A stretch of 30,830 bases of DNA, from positions 1 to 30,830 of the forward strand of contig DKGH01000210.1 of assembly GCA_002453165.1 (NCBI GenBank), in the 5' to 3' direction. The stretch is from Verrucomicrobia bacterium UBA6775. Its GTDB lineage: Bacteria; Verrucomicrobiota; Verrucomicrobiia; Limisphaerales; UBA1096. Of this stretch, positions 16,880 through 24,767 are shown piece by piece. Each line of letters begins with the position of its first letter. The stretch's first letter is position 1. Under the pieces are notes generated by a model that had not been told where the DNA came from, ran no database searches, and saw only the letters and a program-made list of their open reading frames with translations. The position numbers were made by a program, and so were the translations under genes.

Positions 16880-18049
16880 ATGGATTATCCGATCTCTAGT
16901 CGGGCGGCTTCGCTCGCCCCATCGTTGACGCTGGCCATCTCGGCCAAGGCCAAGGAACTGCGTGCTGCAGGGGAAGACGTTATCGGCTTTGGCGCCGGTG
17001 AGCCGGACTTCGACACACCGCAGCACATAAAGGATGCAGCAGCCCAAGCGCTGGCCGACGGCTTCACCAAGTACACCCCCAGCAGTGGCATTCCCGAGCT
17101 GCGCCAGGCCGTAGCCGACAAGTTTCAAAAAGACTACGGCGTCGAGTACGAGCCGAGCCAGGTGATCGTCAACTGCGGCGGCAAGCATTCCTGCTTCAAC
17201 GTCATATACGCCACCTGCGAAGCCGGCGACGAAGTCATCATCCCAGCGCCGTACTGGTTGAGCTACCCGGAGATGGCCAAGCTTGCCGGGGCCAAGCCGG
17301 TGATCCTCGAGACCACCGACGCCACCGAGTTCAAGGTCACACCGGAGCAATTACGCGAAGCCATCACGCCTAACACCAAGCTGTTCATCCTCAACTCGCC
17401 CAGCAATCCGACTGGCTCCGTTTACACGGCCGATGAAATCAAGGCACTGGGCGACGTCTGCGTAGAAAAAGGCGTGCTCATCATGAGCGACGACATCTAC
17501 GAAAAGCTTGTCTACGACGGGGCCGAGTTCACCAGCGTCACCGGCTTCTCAGAGGAACACCTGGCGCACACCATCATCGTACACGGCCTGGCCAAGGCGT
17601 ACTCGATGACCGGCTGGCGGATCGGCTTCCTCGCTGCGCCCAAACCGATCGCCCAGGCGATCAACGCGCTCCAGAGCCACAGCACCAGCAACGCCACCTC
17701 GTTCGCGCAGAAGGGCGCCGTCGCCGCGCTCACCGGGCCGCAAACTCACCTCGACGAGTGGCTGACTGAATTCAACAAACGTCGCAGCTACGCCGCCGAT
17801 CGTCTGAACAACATGGCCGGCGCGAGCTGCGTAAACAGCCGAGGTGCGTTTTATCTGTTCCCGAACATCGAGGGCACCGGCTTGAAATCGGCCGAGTTTT
17901 GCGAGCGCCTGCTCGAGCAGGCCAAGGTGGCCGCCGTCCCCGGCATCGCGTTCGGTGCTGACAACAACTTCCGCATCAGCTACGCCACCAGCATGGAAAA
18001 CATCCAAAACGGCATGGACCGCCTGGACGCCTTCTGCAAAACCTTATAA
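16880..18049 (+). CDS. Class I aminotransferase, aspartate aminotransferase type
   Basis: A 389-residue fold-type I PLP aminotransferase of the Ib aspartate aminotransferase group, also found as prephenate-utilising variants. It has GFGAGEPDFDTP (36-47), YTPSSGIPELR, the cofactor motif SPSNPTG (173-179) and the PLP lysine K239 in HGLAKAYSMTGWRIGF. A substrate-carboxylate arginine is in NNFRISYATS near the C-terminus. Length and motifs are complete. It most likely interconverts aspartate and oxaloacetate, but aromatic or prephenate substrates are possible from sequence alone. It follows cysK by 37 bp and ends about 300 bp before the next complete gene. Confidence 0.9.
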   Translation: MDYPISSRAASLAPSLTLAISAKAKELRAAGEDVIGFGAGEPDFDTPQHIKDAAAQALADGFTKYTPSSGIPELRQAVADKFQKDYGVEYEPSQVIVNCGGKHSCFNVIYATCEAGDEVIIPAPYWLSYPEMAKLAGAKPVILETTDATEFKVTPEQLREAITPNTKLFILNSPSNPTGSVYTADEIKALGDVCVEKGVLIMSDDIYEKLVYDGAEFTSVTGFSEEHLAHTIIVHGLAKAYSMTGWRIGFLAAPKPIAQAINALQSHSTSNATSFAQKGAVAALTGPQTHLDEWLTEFNKRRSYAADRLNNMAGASCVNSRGAFYLFPNIEGTGLKSAEFCERLLEQAKVAAVPGIAFGADNNFRISYATSMENIQNGMDRLDAFCKTL

Positions 18050-18095
18050 ACGCAGCCCCAAATTGTAGAAACAGCCGCCCCTGCCTTGCGCTTGA

Positions 18096-18350
18096 CCAAG
18101 AGGCGCGCCGTTTACTGAGGCGCCGTTTTTACCGGTTCAGGACATCGTCATTCTTGCTGAGGTTAACAATGGTGAACAGAGTATAAGTTGGGAAACCTCA
18201 TCGACCGCGACTTACACTGTCCTTGGCTGCCAAGCGGGGAACGGCCCGTACAAACCGTTAGCTGATGGGTTGACCTTCGATGGTGGCAGAGAATCGTTCG
18301 GCACGCGCGCAAAGTCGGATGCCCACTTTTTCATCATCAAGGCTGAATAA
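18096..18350 (+). pseudogene. Possible remnant of a secreted protein's C-terminal beta domain
   Basis: This fills most of the 308-bp stretch between the aminotransferase and the EEP gene. One frame stays open for about 84 codons to a TAA at 18348 and has no ATG or GTG start. Its product reads QDIVILAEVNNGEQSISWET, continues with STATYTVLGC and GPYKPLADGLTF, and ends AHFFIIKAE. That pattern (W-s-t-Y-t-V, then a final aromatic strand) resembles the C-terminal beta-sandwich of large Verrucomicrobial exported proteins. I infer a decayed 3' fragment, but a start codon other than ATG/GTG or an upstream frameshift cannot be excluded. A one-mismatch repeat copy (CTTGACCAAG, 18091-18100) lies at its left border. 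Confidence 0.35.
18102..18130 (+). terminator. Weak terminator-like hairpin after the aminotransferase gene
   Basis: GGCGC (18102-18106) can pair with GCGCC (18120-18124) across a 13-base loop and is followed by G and five T residues. The stem is short, so this is only a possible intrinsic terminator. Confidence 0.3.
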
Positions 18351-18357
18351 CCAAATC

Positions 18358-19275
18358 GTGAAACGACTCATCATCCCATTCCTGCTCGGGATCGTGCTTG
18401 GCCCGCTTGGCCAGGCGCAGACCTCGATCCGCGTGGCCTCGTACAACGTCGAGAATTACATCCTCTCTCCCATCCAAAATCGGCCGCTCAAGACCAAGCT
18501 GGCCCAAGCCAAGGTGGTCGAGAGCATCCTCGCGGCCAAGCCGGATGTGCTCGCGCTGCAGGAAGTCGGCACGATCAAGGCCTTGGCCAAGCTGCAGAAA
18601 GAACTGAAGGCCAAGGGGTTAAGACTCCCGTATGTGGAGCACTTGAAGTCGTTCGACCCGGCGATTCACGTGGCTTATTTGAGCCGGTATCCGTTCAAGA
18701 AAATCACGAAGCACGACAACGAAAGTTACCTGCTCAACGGTCGGCGGCTGCATGTCGGCCGGGGGTTTGCCGAGGTGCAAATCTCGGTGCGCGGCTATGA
18801 CTTTTCGCTGATCAACGCGCACCTCAAGTCGAAGCGAAAAGTGCCCGAGGCCGACCAAGCGGAGATGCGATTGCAGGAGGCCTACCGGTTGCGACGCATC
18901 ATCGATTCCCGGCTGAAGTCCAACCCGGAAATCAACCTCGTCGTGCTTGGGGATTTTAACGACTACTACAATTCCAAGCCGGTCAAGGCGATCGTCGGTC
19001 GCGGCAACTCCCGCCTCATCGACACCCGGCCCAGCGAGCGCAATGGCGATAGCGGGCCGAACCTGAGAAACAGCAAATGGTTTCCACGCGATATCTCGTG
19101 GACTCATTTTTATGGCGTCGAGGATGTCTACTCGCGGATCGACTACATCATGCTGAGCCCGGGGATGGCGCGTGAGCTGGATCGGGCCAACTCATCCATC
19201 CCGGTTGTCCCAAACTGGGGCCACGGCTCCGATCATCGGCCGGTGGTGATTTCGGTGCACGCGAAAGACCGGTGA
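18358..19275 (+). CDS. Exported endonuclease/exonuclease/phosphatase-family protein
   Basis: EEP-fold enzymes are Mg-dependent phosphodiesterases acting on nucleic acids, phospholipids or sugar phosphates. From the GTG at 18358 the product has 305 residues and a clear signal peptide (VKRLIIPFLLGIVLGPLGQA), probably cleaved before QTS. The mature part carries the complete EEP set: VASYNVENY (N30), LQEVG (E69), NAHLKS, GDFND (D199, N201) and the final GSDHRP (D292, H293). The GTG start is preferred over an upstream start at 18280 because it places the signal peptide at the very N-terminus. The substrate is unknown; an extracellular nuclease or phosphatase is plausible. An imperfect repeat (CTTGGCCAGG, 18406-18415) encodes the cleavage-site region and an exact copy encodes ALAKL. 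Confidence 0.85.
   Translation: MKRLIIPFLLGIVLGPLGQAQTSIRVASYNVENYILSPIQNRPLKTKLAQAKVVESILAAKPDVLALQEVGTIKALAKLQKELKAKGLRLPYVEHLKSFDPAIHVAYLSRYPFKKITKHDNESYLLNGRRLHVGRGFAEVQISVRGYDFSLINAHLKSKRKVPEADQAEMRLQEAYRLRRIIDSRLKSNPEINLVVLGDFNDYYNSKPVKAIVGRGNSRLIDTRPSERNGDSGPNLRNSKWFPRDISWTHFYGVEDVYSRIDYIMLSPGMARELDRANSSIPVVPNWGHGSDHRPVVISVHAKDR
18582..18591. repeat. CTTGGCCAAG palindrome in the EEP gene
   Basis: Exact core read as L-A-K (ALAKL) in the EEP-family protein. Confidence 0.9.
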
Positions 19276-19298
19276 ACAAGCCTGCATGCGGTTCTCGT

Positions 19299-19326
19299 TT
19301 GAATTCGCTTCGGCCGCTCTTATAGT
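19299..19326 (+). promoter_or_regulatory. Possible promoter for speA
   Basis: TTGAAT (19299-19304) and TATAGT (19321-19326) are spaced by 16 bp. The -35 box matches the consensus at four of six positions and the -10 box at five. The box pair ends 21 bp before the speA ATG. Confidence 0.4.
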
Positions 19327-19347
19327 GCGCGTCCCTTGCAGGATGCC

Positions 19348-21288
19348 ATGAGCAGGATCCCCTCCAGTCCAACAACGGACAAATGGTCCATTGAGGAAGC
19401 CAAGCGGACGTACCACATCGACCGCTGGGGCCTTAGCTATTTTGACATCGACGAAGAGGGCAGGGTGGTGGCCCGGCCGCGCCCCGACAACGGCGGCGCA
19501 ACCATTCGCCTGACGGATATCATCGACGAAGCCCGCGAACGCAACCTCCGCACTCCGCTGCTGATCCGCTTTCAGGACATCCTCCGGCACCGCGTGCAAA
19601 CGATCAATGCCGCCTTCGCCAAGGCGATCTCGGAGTACGAGTACAGGGGGAGTTATCGCGGCGTTTTTCCGATCAAGGTCAACCAGCTCCGCGAGGTGGT
19701 GGAGGAAGTCCTGATCGCGGGCGAATCGCACCAGACCGGCCTCGAGGTTGGCAGCAAGCCGGAACTGTTTGCCGCGCTCGCCCTGCACGAGCAGCTCGGC
19801 TCGCTGATCATTTGCAATGGCTACAAGGACGAGGCGTACATCCGCATGGCTTTGCTGGGGCAAAAGATGGCAAAGACCGTCGTGTTGGTGGTCGAGAAAA
19901 TGGAGGAGTTGGACCCGATCGTGGCGGTGTCGCGCTCGATGGGTGTGAAACCGATCCTCGGCGTGCGCGTGAAATTGTGGAGCAAGGCCGACGGCAAATG
20001 GGCGGCCAGCGGCGGGGAAAATGCCAAGTTTGGCCTAGGCACGGCGGAACTGCTGGACTTGGCCAAGCGCTTGGCCAAGGCGGAGCTGGCCGACTGTTTT
20101 CAGTTGCTGCACTTTCACATCGGCTCGCAGGTGCCGGACATTTTCACCGTCAAGAAAGCGGTGCAGGAGGCCTCCCGCTACTACGCCAAGTTGTACAAGA
20201 TGGGCTTCCCGATTCGGTGGTTCGACGTCGGCGGCGGGTTGGGGGTCGACTACGACGGCAGCCGGTCAAAGAGTGACAGTTCAAAAAACTACTCCCTACA
20301 GGAGTACGCCAATGACGTTGTGTACCACGTTGCCGAGGTCAGCAACGGCGAAGGCGTGCCGCACCCTGAAATTATCAGCGAGAGTGGGCGGGCGATAGTC
20401 GCGCATCACAGCGTGTTGGTGGTTGAGGCGTTCGGGCGAGTGACCAAGGGCCGAACGCTCGAGAACATTACCTACGGGGAGAAGGAGCACGACTTCGTCC
20501 GCGAACTACTCGAACTGCGCGACCGGCTCGATTCCTCCGGCAAACTGGAAGCCTGGCACGATGCCAAGGAAATTAAGGAAGCCGCCCAAAGCATGTTCAA
20601 CATCGGCATCCTCGAACTGGAGGACAAAGCCAAGGTCGAGTCATTGTACTGGGAGATTAGCCAGGCGGTGGTCCTGGATTTTGGCGACCGCACGATGGTG
20701 CCGGAGGAGATTCGGCAGTTGGACGAAAACCTGTCAGACCAGTACCTATGCAACTTCTCCGTGTTCCAGTCACTGATCGATCACTGGGCGTTGAAGCAGT
20801 TATTCCCAATCATGCCGCTGCAGGGATTGGAACGTGCCCCGGAACGCGAGGCGCGGTTGGTGGACATCACCTGCGACTCCGATGGACAGGTCGATCATTT
20901 CATCGATCCGGAAGCCCAGCGCGACACCCTCCCGCTGCACCTGCCGACTTCGGTTGGAGGTGGGCCGTACCATCTCGGTTTCTTCCTGATGGGCGCGTAT
21001 CAGGACATCATGGGCGACATGCACAACCTGTTCGGCCGCGTGAACGAGGTGCATGTGTTTCTCGATCCCGACGAGGAAAACGGCTACTACATCGAGGAGG
21101 TGATCAAAGGCACCTCAATCGCGAGTGTACTCGACATGGTTCAGTACGACGAAAAAGCACTGGTGCGAAGCGTGAAAAAACAGATCGACTCAGCGATCCA
21201 GGACGACCGGCTCAAGCCATCGGAAGGCATGCGCCTGCTGGCCGAGTACTCCAACGGCCTGCACGACCAAACCTACCTGAGCTTTTGA
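19348..21288 (+). CDS. speA: Biosynthetic arginine decarboxylase
   Basis: SpeA decarboxylates arginine to agmatine, the first step of agmatine-route polyamine synthesis. From the ATG at 19348 (AGGA just upstream) the product has 646 residues, typical for the family. It has the N-terminal WSIEEAKRTYHIDRWG, the PLP lysine K110 in YRGVFPIKVNQ and the barrel motif HFHIGSQ. It also has DVGGGLGVDYDGS and the C-terminal catalytic cysteine in DITCDSDG (C509). A tandem double copy of the palindrome is read as LAKRLAKA (238-245) in a surface-like helix. An in-frame TTG at 19336 is less likely. Three bases after the stop a GTG-started membrane protein begins. Polyamine synthesis from its product ultimately yields methylthioadenosine, the MtnP substrate. 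Confidence 0.95.
   Translation: MSRIPSSPTTDKWSIEEAKRTYHIDRWGLSYFDIDEEGRVVARPRPDNGGATIRLTDIIDEARERNLRTPLLIRFQDILRHRVQTINAAFAKAISEYEYRGSYRGVFPIKVNQLREVVEEVLIAGESHQTGLEVGSKPELFAALALHEQLGSLIICNGYKDEAYIRMALLGQKMAKTVVLVVEKMEELDPIVAVSRSMGVKPILGVRVKLWSKADGKWAASGGENAKFGLGTAELLDLAKRLAKAELADCFQLLHFHIGSQVPDIFTVKKAVQEASRYYAKLYKMGFPIRWFDVGGGLGVDYDGSRSKSDSSKNYSLQEYANDVVYHVAEVSNGEGVPHPEIISESGRAIVAHHSVLVVEAFGRVTKGRTLENITYGEKEHDFVRELLELRDRLDSSGKLEAWHDAKEIKEAAQSMFNIGILELEDKAKVESLYWEISQAVVLDFGDRTMVPEEIRQLDENLSDQYLCNFSVFQSLIDHWALKQLFPIMPLQGLERAPEREARLVDITCDSDGQVDHFIDPEAQRDTLPLHLPTSVGGGPYHLGFFLMGAYQDIMGDMHNLFGRVNEVHVFLDPDEENGYYIEEVIKGTSIASVLDMVQYDEKALVRSVKKQIDSAIQDDRLKPSEGMRLLAEYSNGLHDQTYLSF
20058..20079. repeat. 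Tandem doublet of CTTGGCCAAG in speA
   Basis: Two exact cores (20058-20067 and 20070-20079) repeated with a 12-bp period, read in frame as LAKRLAKA. Confidence 0.92.
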
Positions 21289-21290
21289 CC

Positions 21291-21986
21291 GTGGACGAAC
21301 CGGAGACACAACCCGCTGACCTGCTCCCCTCGCTCGCGAAGGTGGCGCGAGGTTCGTCGATCCTCTTTTGGGGACTGCCGATCGCGCTCGTGATCAGCAC
21401 CATGTCCAGAATCTCCAACTGGACGGATGCCGCCTACCCGATTGGCCTGCTCCTGCCGCCTGCGGCGTTTGGCATGCTTTGGTATGGGCTGTACATCCTC
21501 ACCCCGTTTCAGCCGCAGGAACGCATCTGGCAGCAAGCGCTTGGCCAAGCGAAGCTGTGGGGGATCGTGAACCTGGGGCTGGCACCGTTTCTCCACTGGC
21601 ACCATCGCGCCCCTGACGAAGCCTACTTCGGCTACCTGGTTTCACTGCTCGCCCTGACATTTATTTTCTACCTGATGACCCTCAACAAGGTGCTCGCCCG
21701 TCTGGGCGCCATGTTGCCGGACGAAACACTTCGGCTTGAGTCACAATTGTTCTCAAAAATGAACCGCGCCCTGCTGGTGATGATCCCGGTGGGGTACGGC
21801 TTCATGTTTCTTCTTTCGTTCATCAGCGACCCGCCGGAGTTTCTTTTGCGCCTGCTGGACTTCGCCCTCGGGATGCGCCCGTGGCTATTCATGGCCTTCG
21901 TCCTTGTACCCCTGTCGATGACCATGTCGCTTCTTTGGAAAACAAAGGAAGCCATCTACGCCAGCGTCTTTAATTCCAACGAGTGA
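21291..21986 (+). CDS. Multi-pass membrane protein of unknown function
   Basis: The GTG start lies two bases after the speA stop and gives a 231-residue protein. About six hydrophobic segments are visible. Examples are SILFWGLPIALVIST, IGLLLPPAAFGMLWYGLYIL, YLVSLLALTFIFYLMT, ALLVMIPVGYGFMFLLSF and WLFMAFVLVPLSMTMSLLW. There is no motif I can assign to a family. Charged residues sit in short loops, and the C-terminus (WKTKEAIYASVFNSNE) is probably cytoplasmic. One exact palindrome copy is read as ALGQAK at the loop before the third segment. Close coupling to speA suggests co-expression, but I would not infer a polyamine-transport role from that alone. Confidence 0.75.
   Translation: MDEPETQPADLLPSLAKVARGSSILFWGLPIALVISTMSRISNWTDAAYPIGLLLPPAAFGMLWYGLYILTPFQPQERIWQQALGQAKLWGIVNLGLAPFLHWHHRAPDEAYFGYLVSLLALTFIFYLMTLNKVLARLGAMLPDETLRLESQLFSKMNRALLVMIPVGYGFMFLLSFISDPPEFLLRLLDFALGMRPWLFMAFVLVPLSMTMSLLWKTKEAIYASVFNSNE
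21540..21549. repeat. CTTGGCCAAG palindrome in the membrane-protein gene
   Basis: Exact 12-mer GCTTGGCCAAGC read as LGQA. Confidence 0.9.
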
Positions 21987-22067
21987 TCCTTTAACGGGAG
22001 CTCCCAAGTCTCATTTCTAAGCCTTGCCACGCTCGATTGGCGGTCTTACTTTCGGCGCTCAAGCGCA

Positions 22068-23306
22068 ATGAAAACCATTACTCAACTTTGTTTGGCCCTG
22101 ACACTTATCACCCTGACTGCGCACGCCGAGGAGGCGCGTTGGTGGAAGGGCAACCTTCACACGCATTCGCTCTGGAGCGACGGGGATGACTATCCCGAGA
22201 TGATCGCCGACTGGTACCGCAGCAACGACTACAATTTTCTCGGCATCTCCGACCACAACATTCTCGCCGAGGGACAACGGTGGATCCATGTCGAGAAAAA
22301 CGCGGGCGGCCGGGTGGCGTTTGAAAAGTACCTCAAACGGTTTGGCGACGACTGGGTGGAACACAAGGTCGAGAACAAGGTACCACAGGTCCGGCTCAAG
22401 ACTTTCGCCGAGTATCAGGCGAAGATGAGTGTGCCGGGCAGTTTCCTGCTGATGCAGTCGGAGGAGATCACCGACCGGTTTCAGGGACTGCCCATCCACC
22501 TCAACGCGACGAACCTCAAAAAACACATCGCCCCACGTGGAGGCACCAGCCCGGCCGCCGTGCTGCAAAACAACGTGAACGCCGTGCTGGAGCAGCGCAA
22601 GGAAACAGACCAGCCCATGTTCCCCCACATTAATCACCCCAACTTCGGCTGGGCACTCAAGCCCACCGACATGATCGAGCTGAAGGGCGAACGGTTTTTC
22701 GAAGTCTACAACGGGCATCCGTCTGTACGTAACCAGGGTGACAAGGATCACCTGAGCACCAGCCAAATGTGGGACATCATCAATGCCTACCGCACCGGCG
22801 TGTACAAGCTGCCACTGCTTTTCGGCTTGGCCACGGATGATTCCCACAACTACCACCAACTGGCCATCGGCAAGAGCAACACCGGCCGCGGCTGGGTGAT
22901 GGTCAAGGCCAAGTCGCTCTCCCCGGCCAACATCATTTCATCGATGGAAAAGGGTGACTTTTACTCCTCAAGCGGAATTACCATTTCAGAAATTAAGAGC
23001 AACGGCAGGGTGTTTTCGTTTAAAATCAAACCTGAAGACGGCGTGTCATACACCACCCGTTTCATCGGTACGCGAAAGAATTTCAAAAGCAGCCCGGATA
23101 AAGCCAAGCGCAACTCGACCAAGCCAAGCGATGCCGGCATCGGCGTGACCCTTGGCCAAGCGCAGTCTCTGGAGCCAAGCTACACCTTCAAGGGTGACGA
23201 GCTGTACGTCCGCGCCGAGGTCACGTCGTCGAAAAAGAAGGCCAACCCCTACGTCGCCGGCGAATTCGAACGCGCCTGGCTCCAGCCTGTGCAGCCTTCT
23301 AAATAA
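22068..23306 (+). CDS. Exported PHP-domain metal-dependent phosphoesterase-like protein
   Basis: PHP proteins are metal-dependent phosphoesterases. The 412-residue product has a signal peptide (LCLALTLITLTAHA, cleaved near residue 20). The first PHP motif is GNLHTHSLWSDG (H31, H33, D38), followed by GISDHN (D62, H63). Later come FPHINHPNFGW and ATDDSHNYH, which supply the remaining metal ligands. After the PHP domain, from about residue 285, there is a small beta-rich domain. The protein is exported, so it is unlikely to be a DNA polymerase or histidinol-phosphate enzyme; an extracellular phosphoesterase is more plausible, with unknown substrate. A palindrome copy is read as TLGQAQ near residue 362. 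The peptidase M28 gene starts 7 bp after its stop, suggesting an operon. Confidence 0.85.
   Translation: MKTITQLCLALTLITLTAHAEEARWWKGNLHTHSLWSDGDDYPEMIADWYRSNDYNFLGISDHNILAEGQRWIHVEKNAGGRVAFEKYLKRFGDDWVEHKVENKVPQVRLKTFAEYQAKMSVPGSFLLMQSEEITDRFQGLPIHLNATNLKKHIAPRGGTSPAAVLQNNVNAVLEQRKETDQPMFPHINHPNFGWALKPTDMIELKGERFFEVYNGHPSVRNQGDKDHLSTSQMWDIINAYRTGVYKLPLLFGLATDDSHNYHQLAIGKSNTGRGWVMVKAKSLSPANIISSMEKGDFYSSSGITISEIKSNGRVFSFKIKPEDGVSYTTRFIGTRKNFKSSPDKAKRNSTKPSDAGIGVTLGQAQSLEPSYTFKGDELYVRAEVTSSKKKANPYVAGEFERAWLQPVQPSK
23151..23160. repeat. CTTGGCCAAG palindrome in the PHP gene
   Basis: Exact core read as LGQA. The surrounding 60 bp holds several half-sites (GCCAAGC), perhaps decayed copies. Confidence 0.9.
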
Positions 23307-23313
23307 TAAGCGA

Positions 23314-24678
23314 GTGAATGTTACAAAACTTTTTCTCTTAACTGCACTAGGAGTTGTTCCAACTAGCTCGTCTGCTGCGGGGGATTCCCCGGCGGATTAT
23401 CAACCGGAAGCCCAGCGACTGACTCACGCAGCGACCAACAGTGTGTTTGGTTTCACGCGCCTAGCCACGATGTGCGACACGTTTGGGCCGCGCTTCACCG
23501 GCTCCAAGAATCTCGAGGACGCCATCGACTGGTGTCTTGCCGAGATGAAAAAGGACGGTTTCAAAAATGTCAGGGGCGAGGCGGTCCGGGTGCCCCGCTG
23601 GGTTCGCGGCAAGGAATCGGCCGAGATGATCGCTCCACGTCATCGCAAGCTGCCGATGCTTGGCTTGGGCGGCAGCATCGGCACTCCAAAGGATAGCATC
23701 ACGGCAGAGGTGCTGGTGGTCAGCGGGTTTGATGACCTGAAAAAAAGAGCCGCCGAGGCCAAGGGTAAAATTGTCCTCTTCAACGTACCCTTCACCGAAT
23801 ATCGCGAGACGGTGATTGTCCGCACGCAGGGCGCGATACATGCAGCACGCGCCGGTGCCGTGGCCAGCCTGATCCGCTCTGTTGGCCCGTTCTCGATGCA
23901 GACCCCGCACACCGGCGGCATGTCGTACGCCAATGGTGTCAAAAAAATCCCCCATGCGGCCCTGTCACTTGAGGATGCAAACATGCTCACCCGCATGGCA
24001 GCGCGTGGCGAAAAGATCACCGTGCGGCTGAAGATGGAGGCTCACATGCTGCCCGACGGCATTTCGCGAAACGTCATTGCTGAAATTCCCGGCTGGGAAA
24101 AACCGGAGGAGATCGTGATCGTCAGCGGTCACATCGACTCATGGGACATCGGGCAGGGCGCGATGGACGACGGCGGCGGTTGTCTCGCCGCATGGGAAGC
24201 TGCGCGGCTGATGCTCAAGCTCGGCCTCAAACCAAGGCGCACCGTGCGCGTTGTTCTTTGGACAAACGAGGAGAACGGCATTCAGGGTGCGCTGCAATAC
24301 GCCCAGCGGCATGAGGCGGCACTGGCCAAACACACGCTGGCGATCGAGTCAGATTCCGGCGTGTTCAAACCTACCGGGTTTGGCTTCCTCGGCAGCGGGC
24401 GCGGCATGGAGATCATTCAGGGGGTCGGTAAATTACTCGACCCCATCAACGCTGGTCGCATCGACAAAGGCTGCCGTGGAGCCGACGTCCTCAAGCTCGT
24501 GCGCGGCGGCGTGCCGGTGATGCACCTCGAGGTCGATCGGGAAAAATACTTTTGGTATCACCACACCGATGCCGACACGATGGACAAACTTGATGTTGGC
24601 GAGTTCAATCAATGCGTCGCCGCCATGGCCGTGATGGCCTACGTCATCGCTGACTTACCGGAAACACTTCCCCGCTGA
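23314..24678 (+). CDS. Exported peptidase M28 family (carboxypeptidase Q-like) zinc peptidase
   Basis: M28 enzymes are two-zinc amino- or carboxypeptidases. From the GTG at 23314 the product has 454 residues and a signal peptide (VNVTKLFLLTALGVVPTSSS). Residues about 125-240 form a protease-associated-like insert. The zinc and catalytic set is complete: H273 and D285 in SGHIDSWDIGQGAMDDGGG, E319/E320 in WTNEENG, D347 in IESDSG and H417 in YHHTDADTMDKL. Overall order and motifs resemble plasma glutamate carboxypeptidase (carboxypeptidase Q). There is no in-frame ATG near the start, so GTG is chosen because it exactly precedes the signal peptide. It is 7 bp downstream of the PHP gene and probably co-transcribed. 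It would digest peptides outside the cytoplasm. Confidence 0.9.
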   Translation: MNVTKLFLLTALGVVPTSSSAAGDSPADYQPEAQRLTHAATNSVFGFTRLATMCDTFGPRFTGSKNLEDAIDWCLAEMKKDGFKNVRGEAVRVPRWVRGKESAEMIAPRHRKLPMLGLGGSIGTPKDSITAEVLVVSGFDDLKKRAAEAKGKIVLFNVPFTEYRETVIVRTQGAIHAARAGAVASLIRSVGPFSMQTPHTGGMSYANGVKKIPHAALSLEDANMLTRMAARGEKITVRLKMEAHMLPDGISRNVIAEIPGWEKPEEIVIVSGHIDSWDIGQGAMDDGGGCLAAWEAARLMLKLGLKPRRTVRVVLWTNEENGIQGALQYAQRHEAALAKHTLAIESDSGVFKPTGFGFLGSGRGMEIIQGVGKLLDPINAGRIDKGCRGADVLKLVRGGVPVMHLEVDREKYFWYHHTDADTMDKLDVGEFNQCVAAMAVMAYVIADLPETLPR

Positions 24679-24767
24679 TTTCTCCAAATTAACACCATTC
24701 TGCAGTCCTCAGTTTGAATATACGGGCGTGCAGAATCGTTCTTTCTGCGCTACTTTTCGCCGTCGCA

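Noticed and set aside
20748..21290. Upstream extension of the membrane-protein gene
   Set aside because: It overlaps the 3' part of speA in another frame; the arginine-rich, low-complexity translation is a shadow, and the GTG at 21291 gives a normal membrane protein.
22549..22560. CACGTG core at about 22552 as a third parS
   Set aside because: The flanks (CCCCACGTGGAGG) lack the TGTT and AACA arms required by the consensus.
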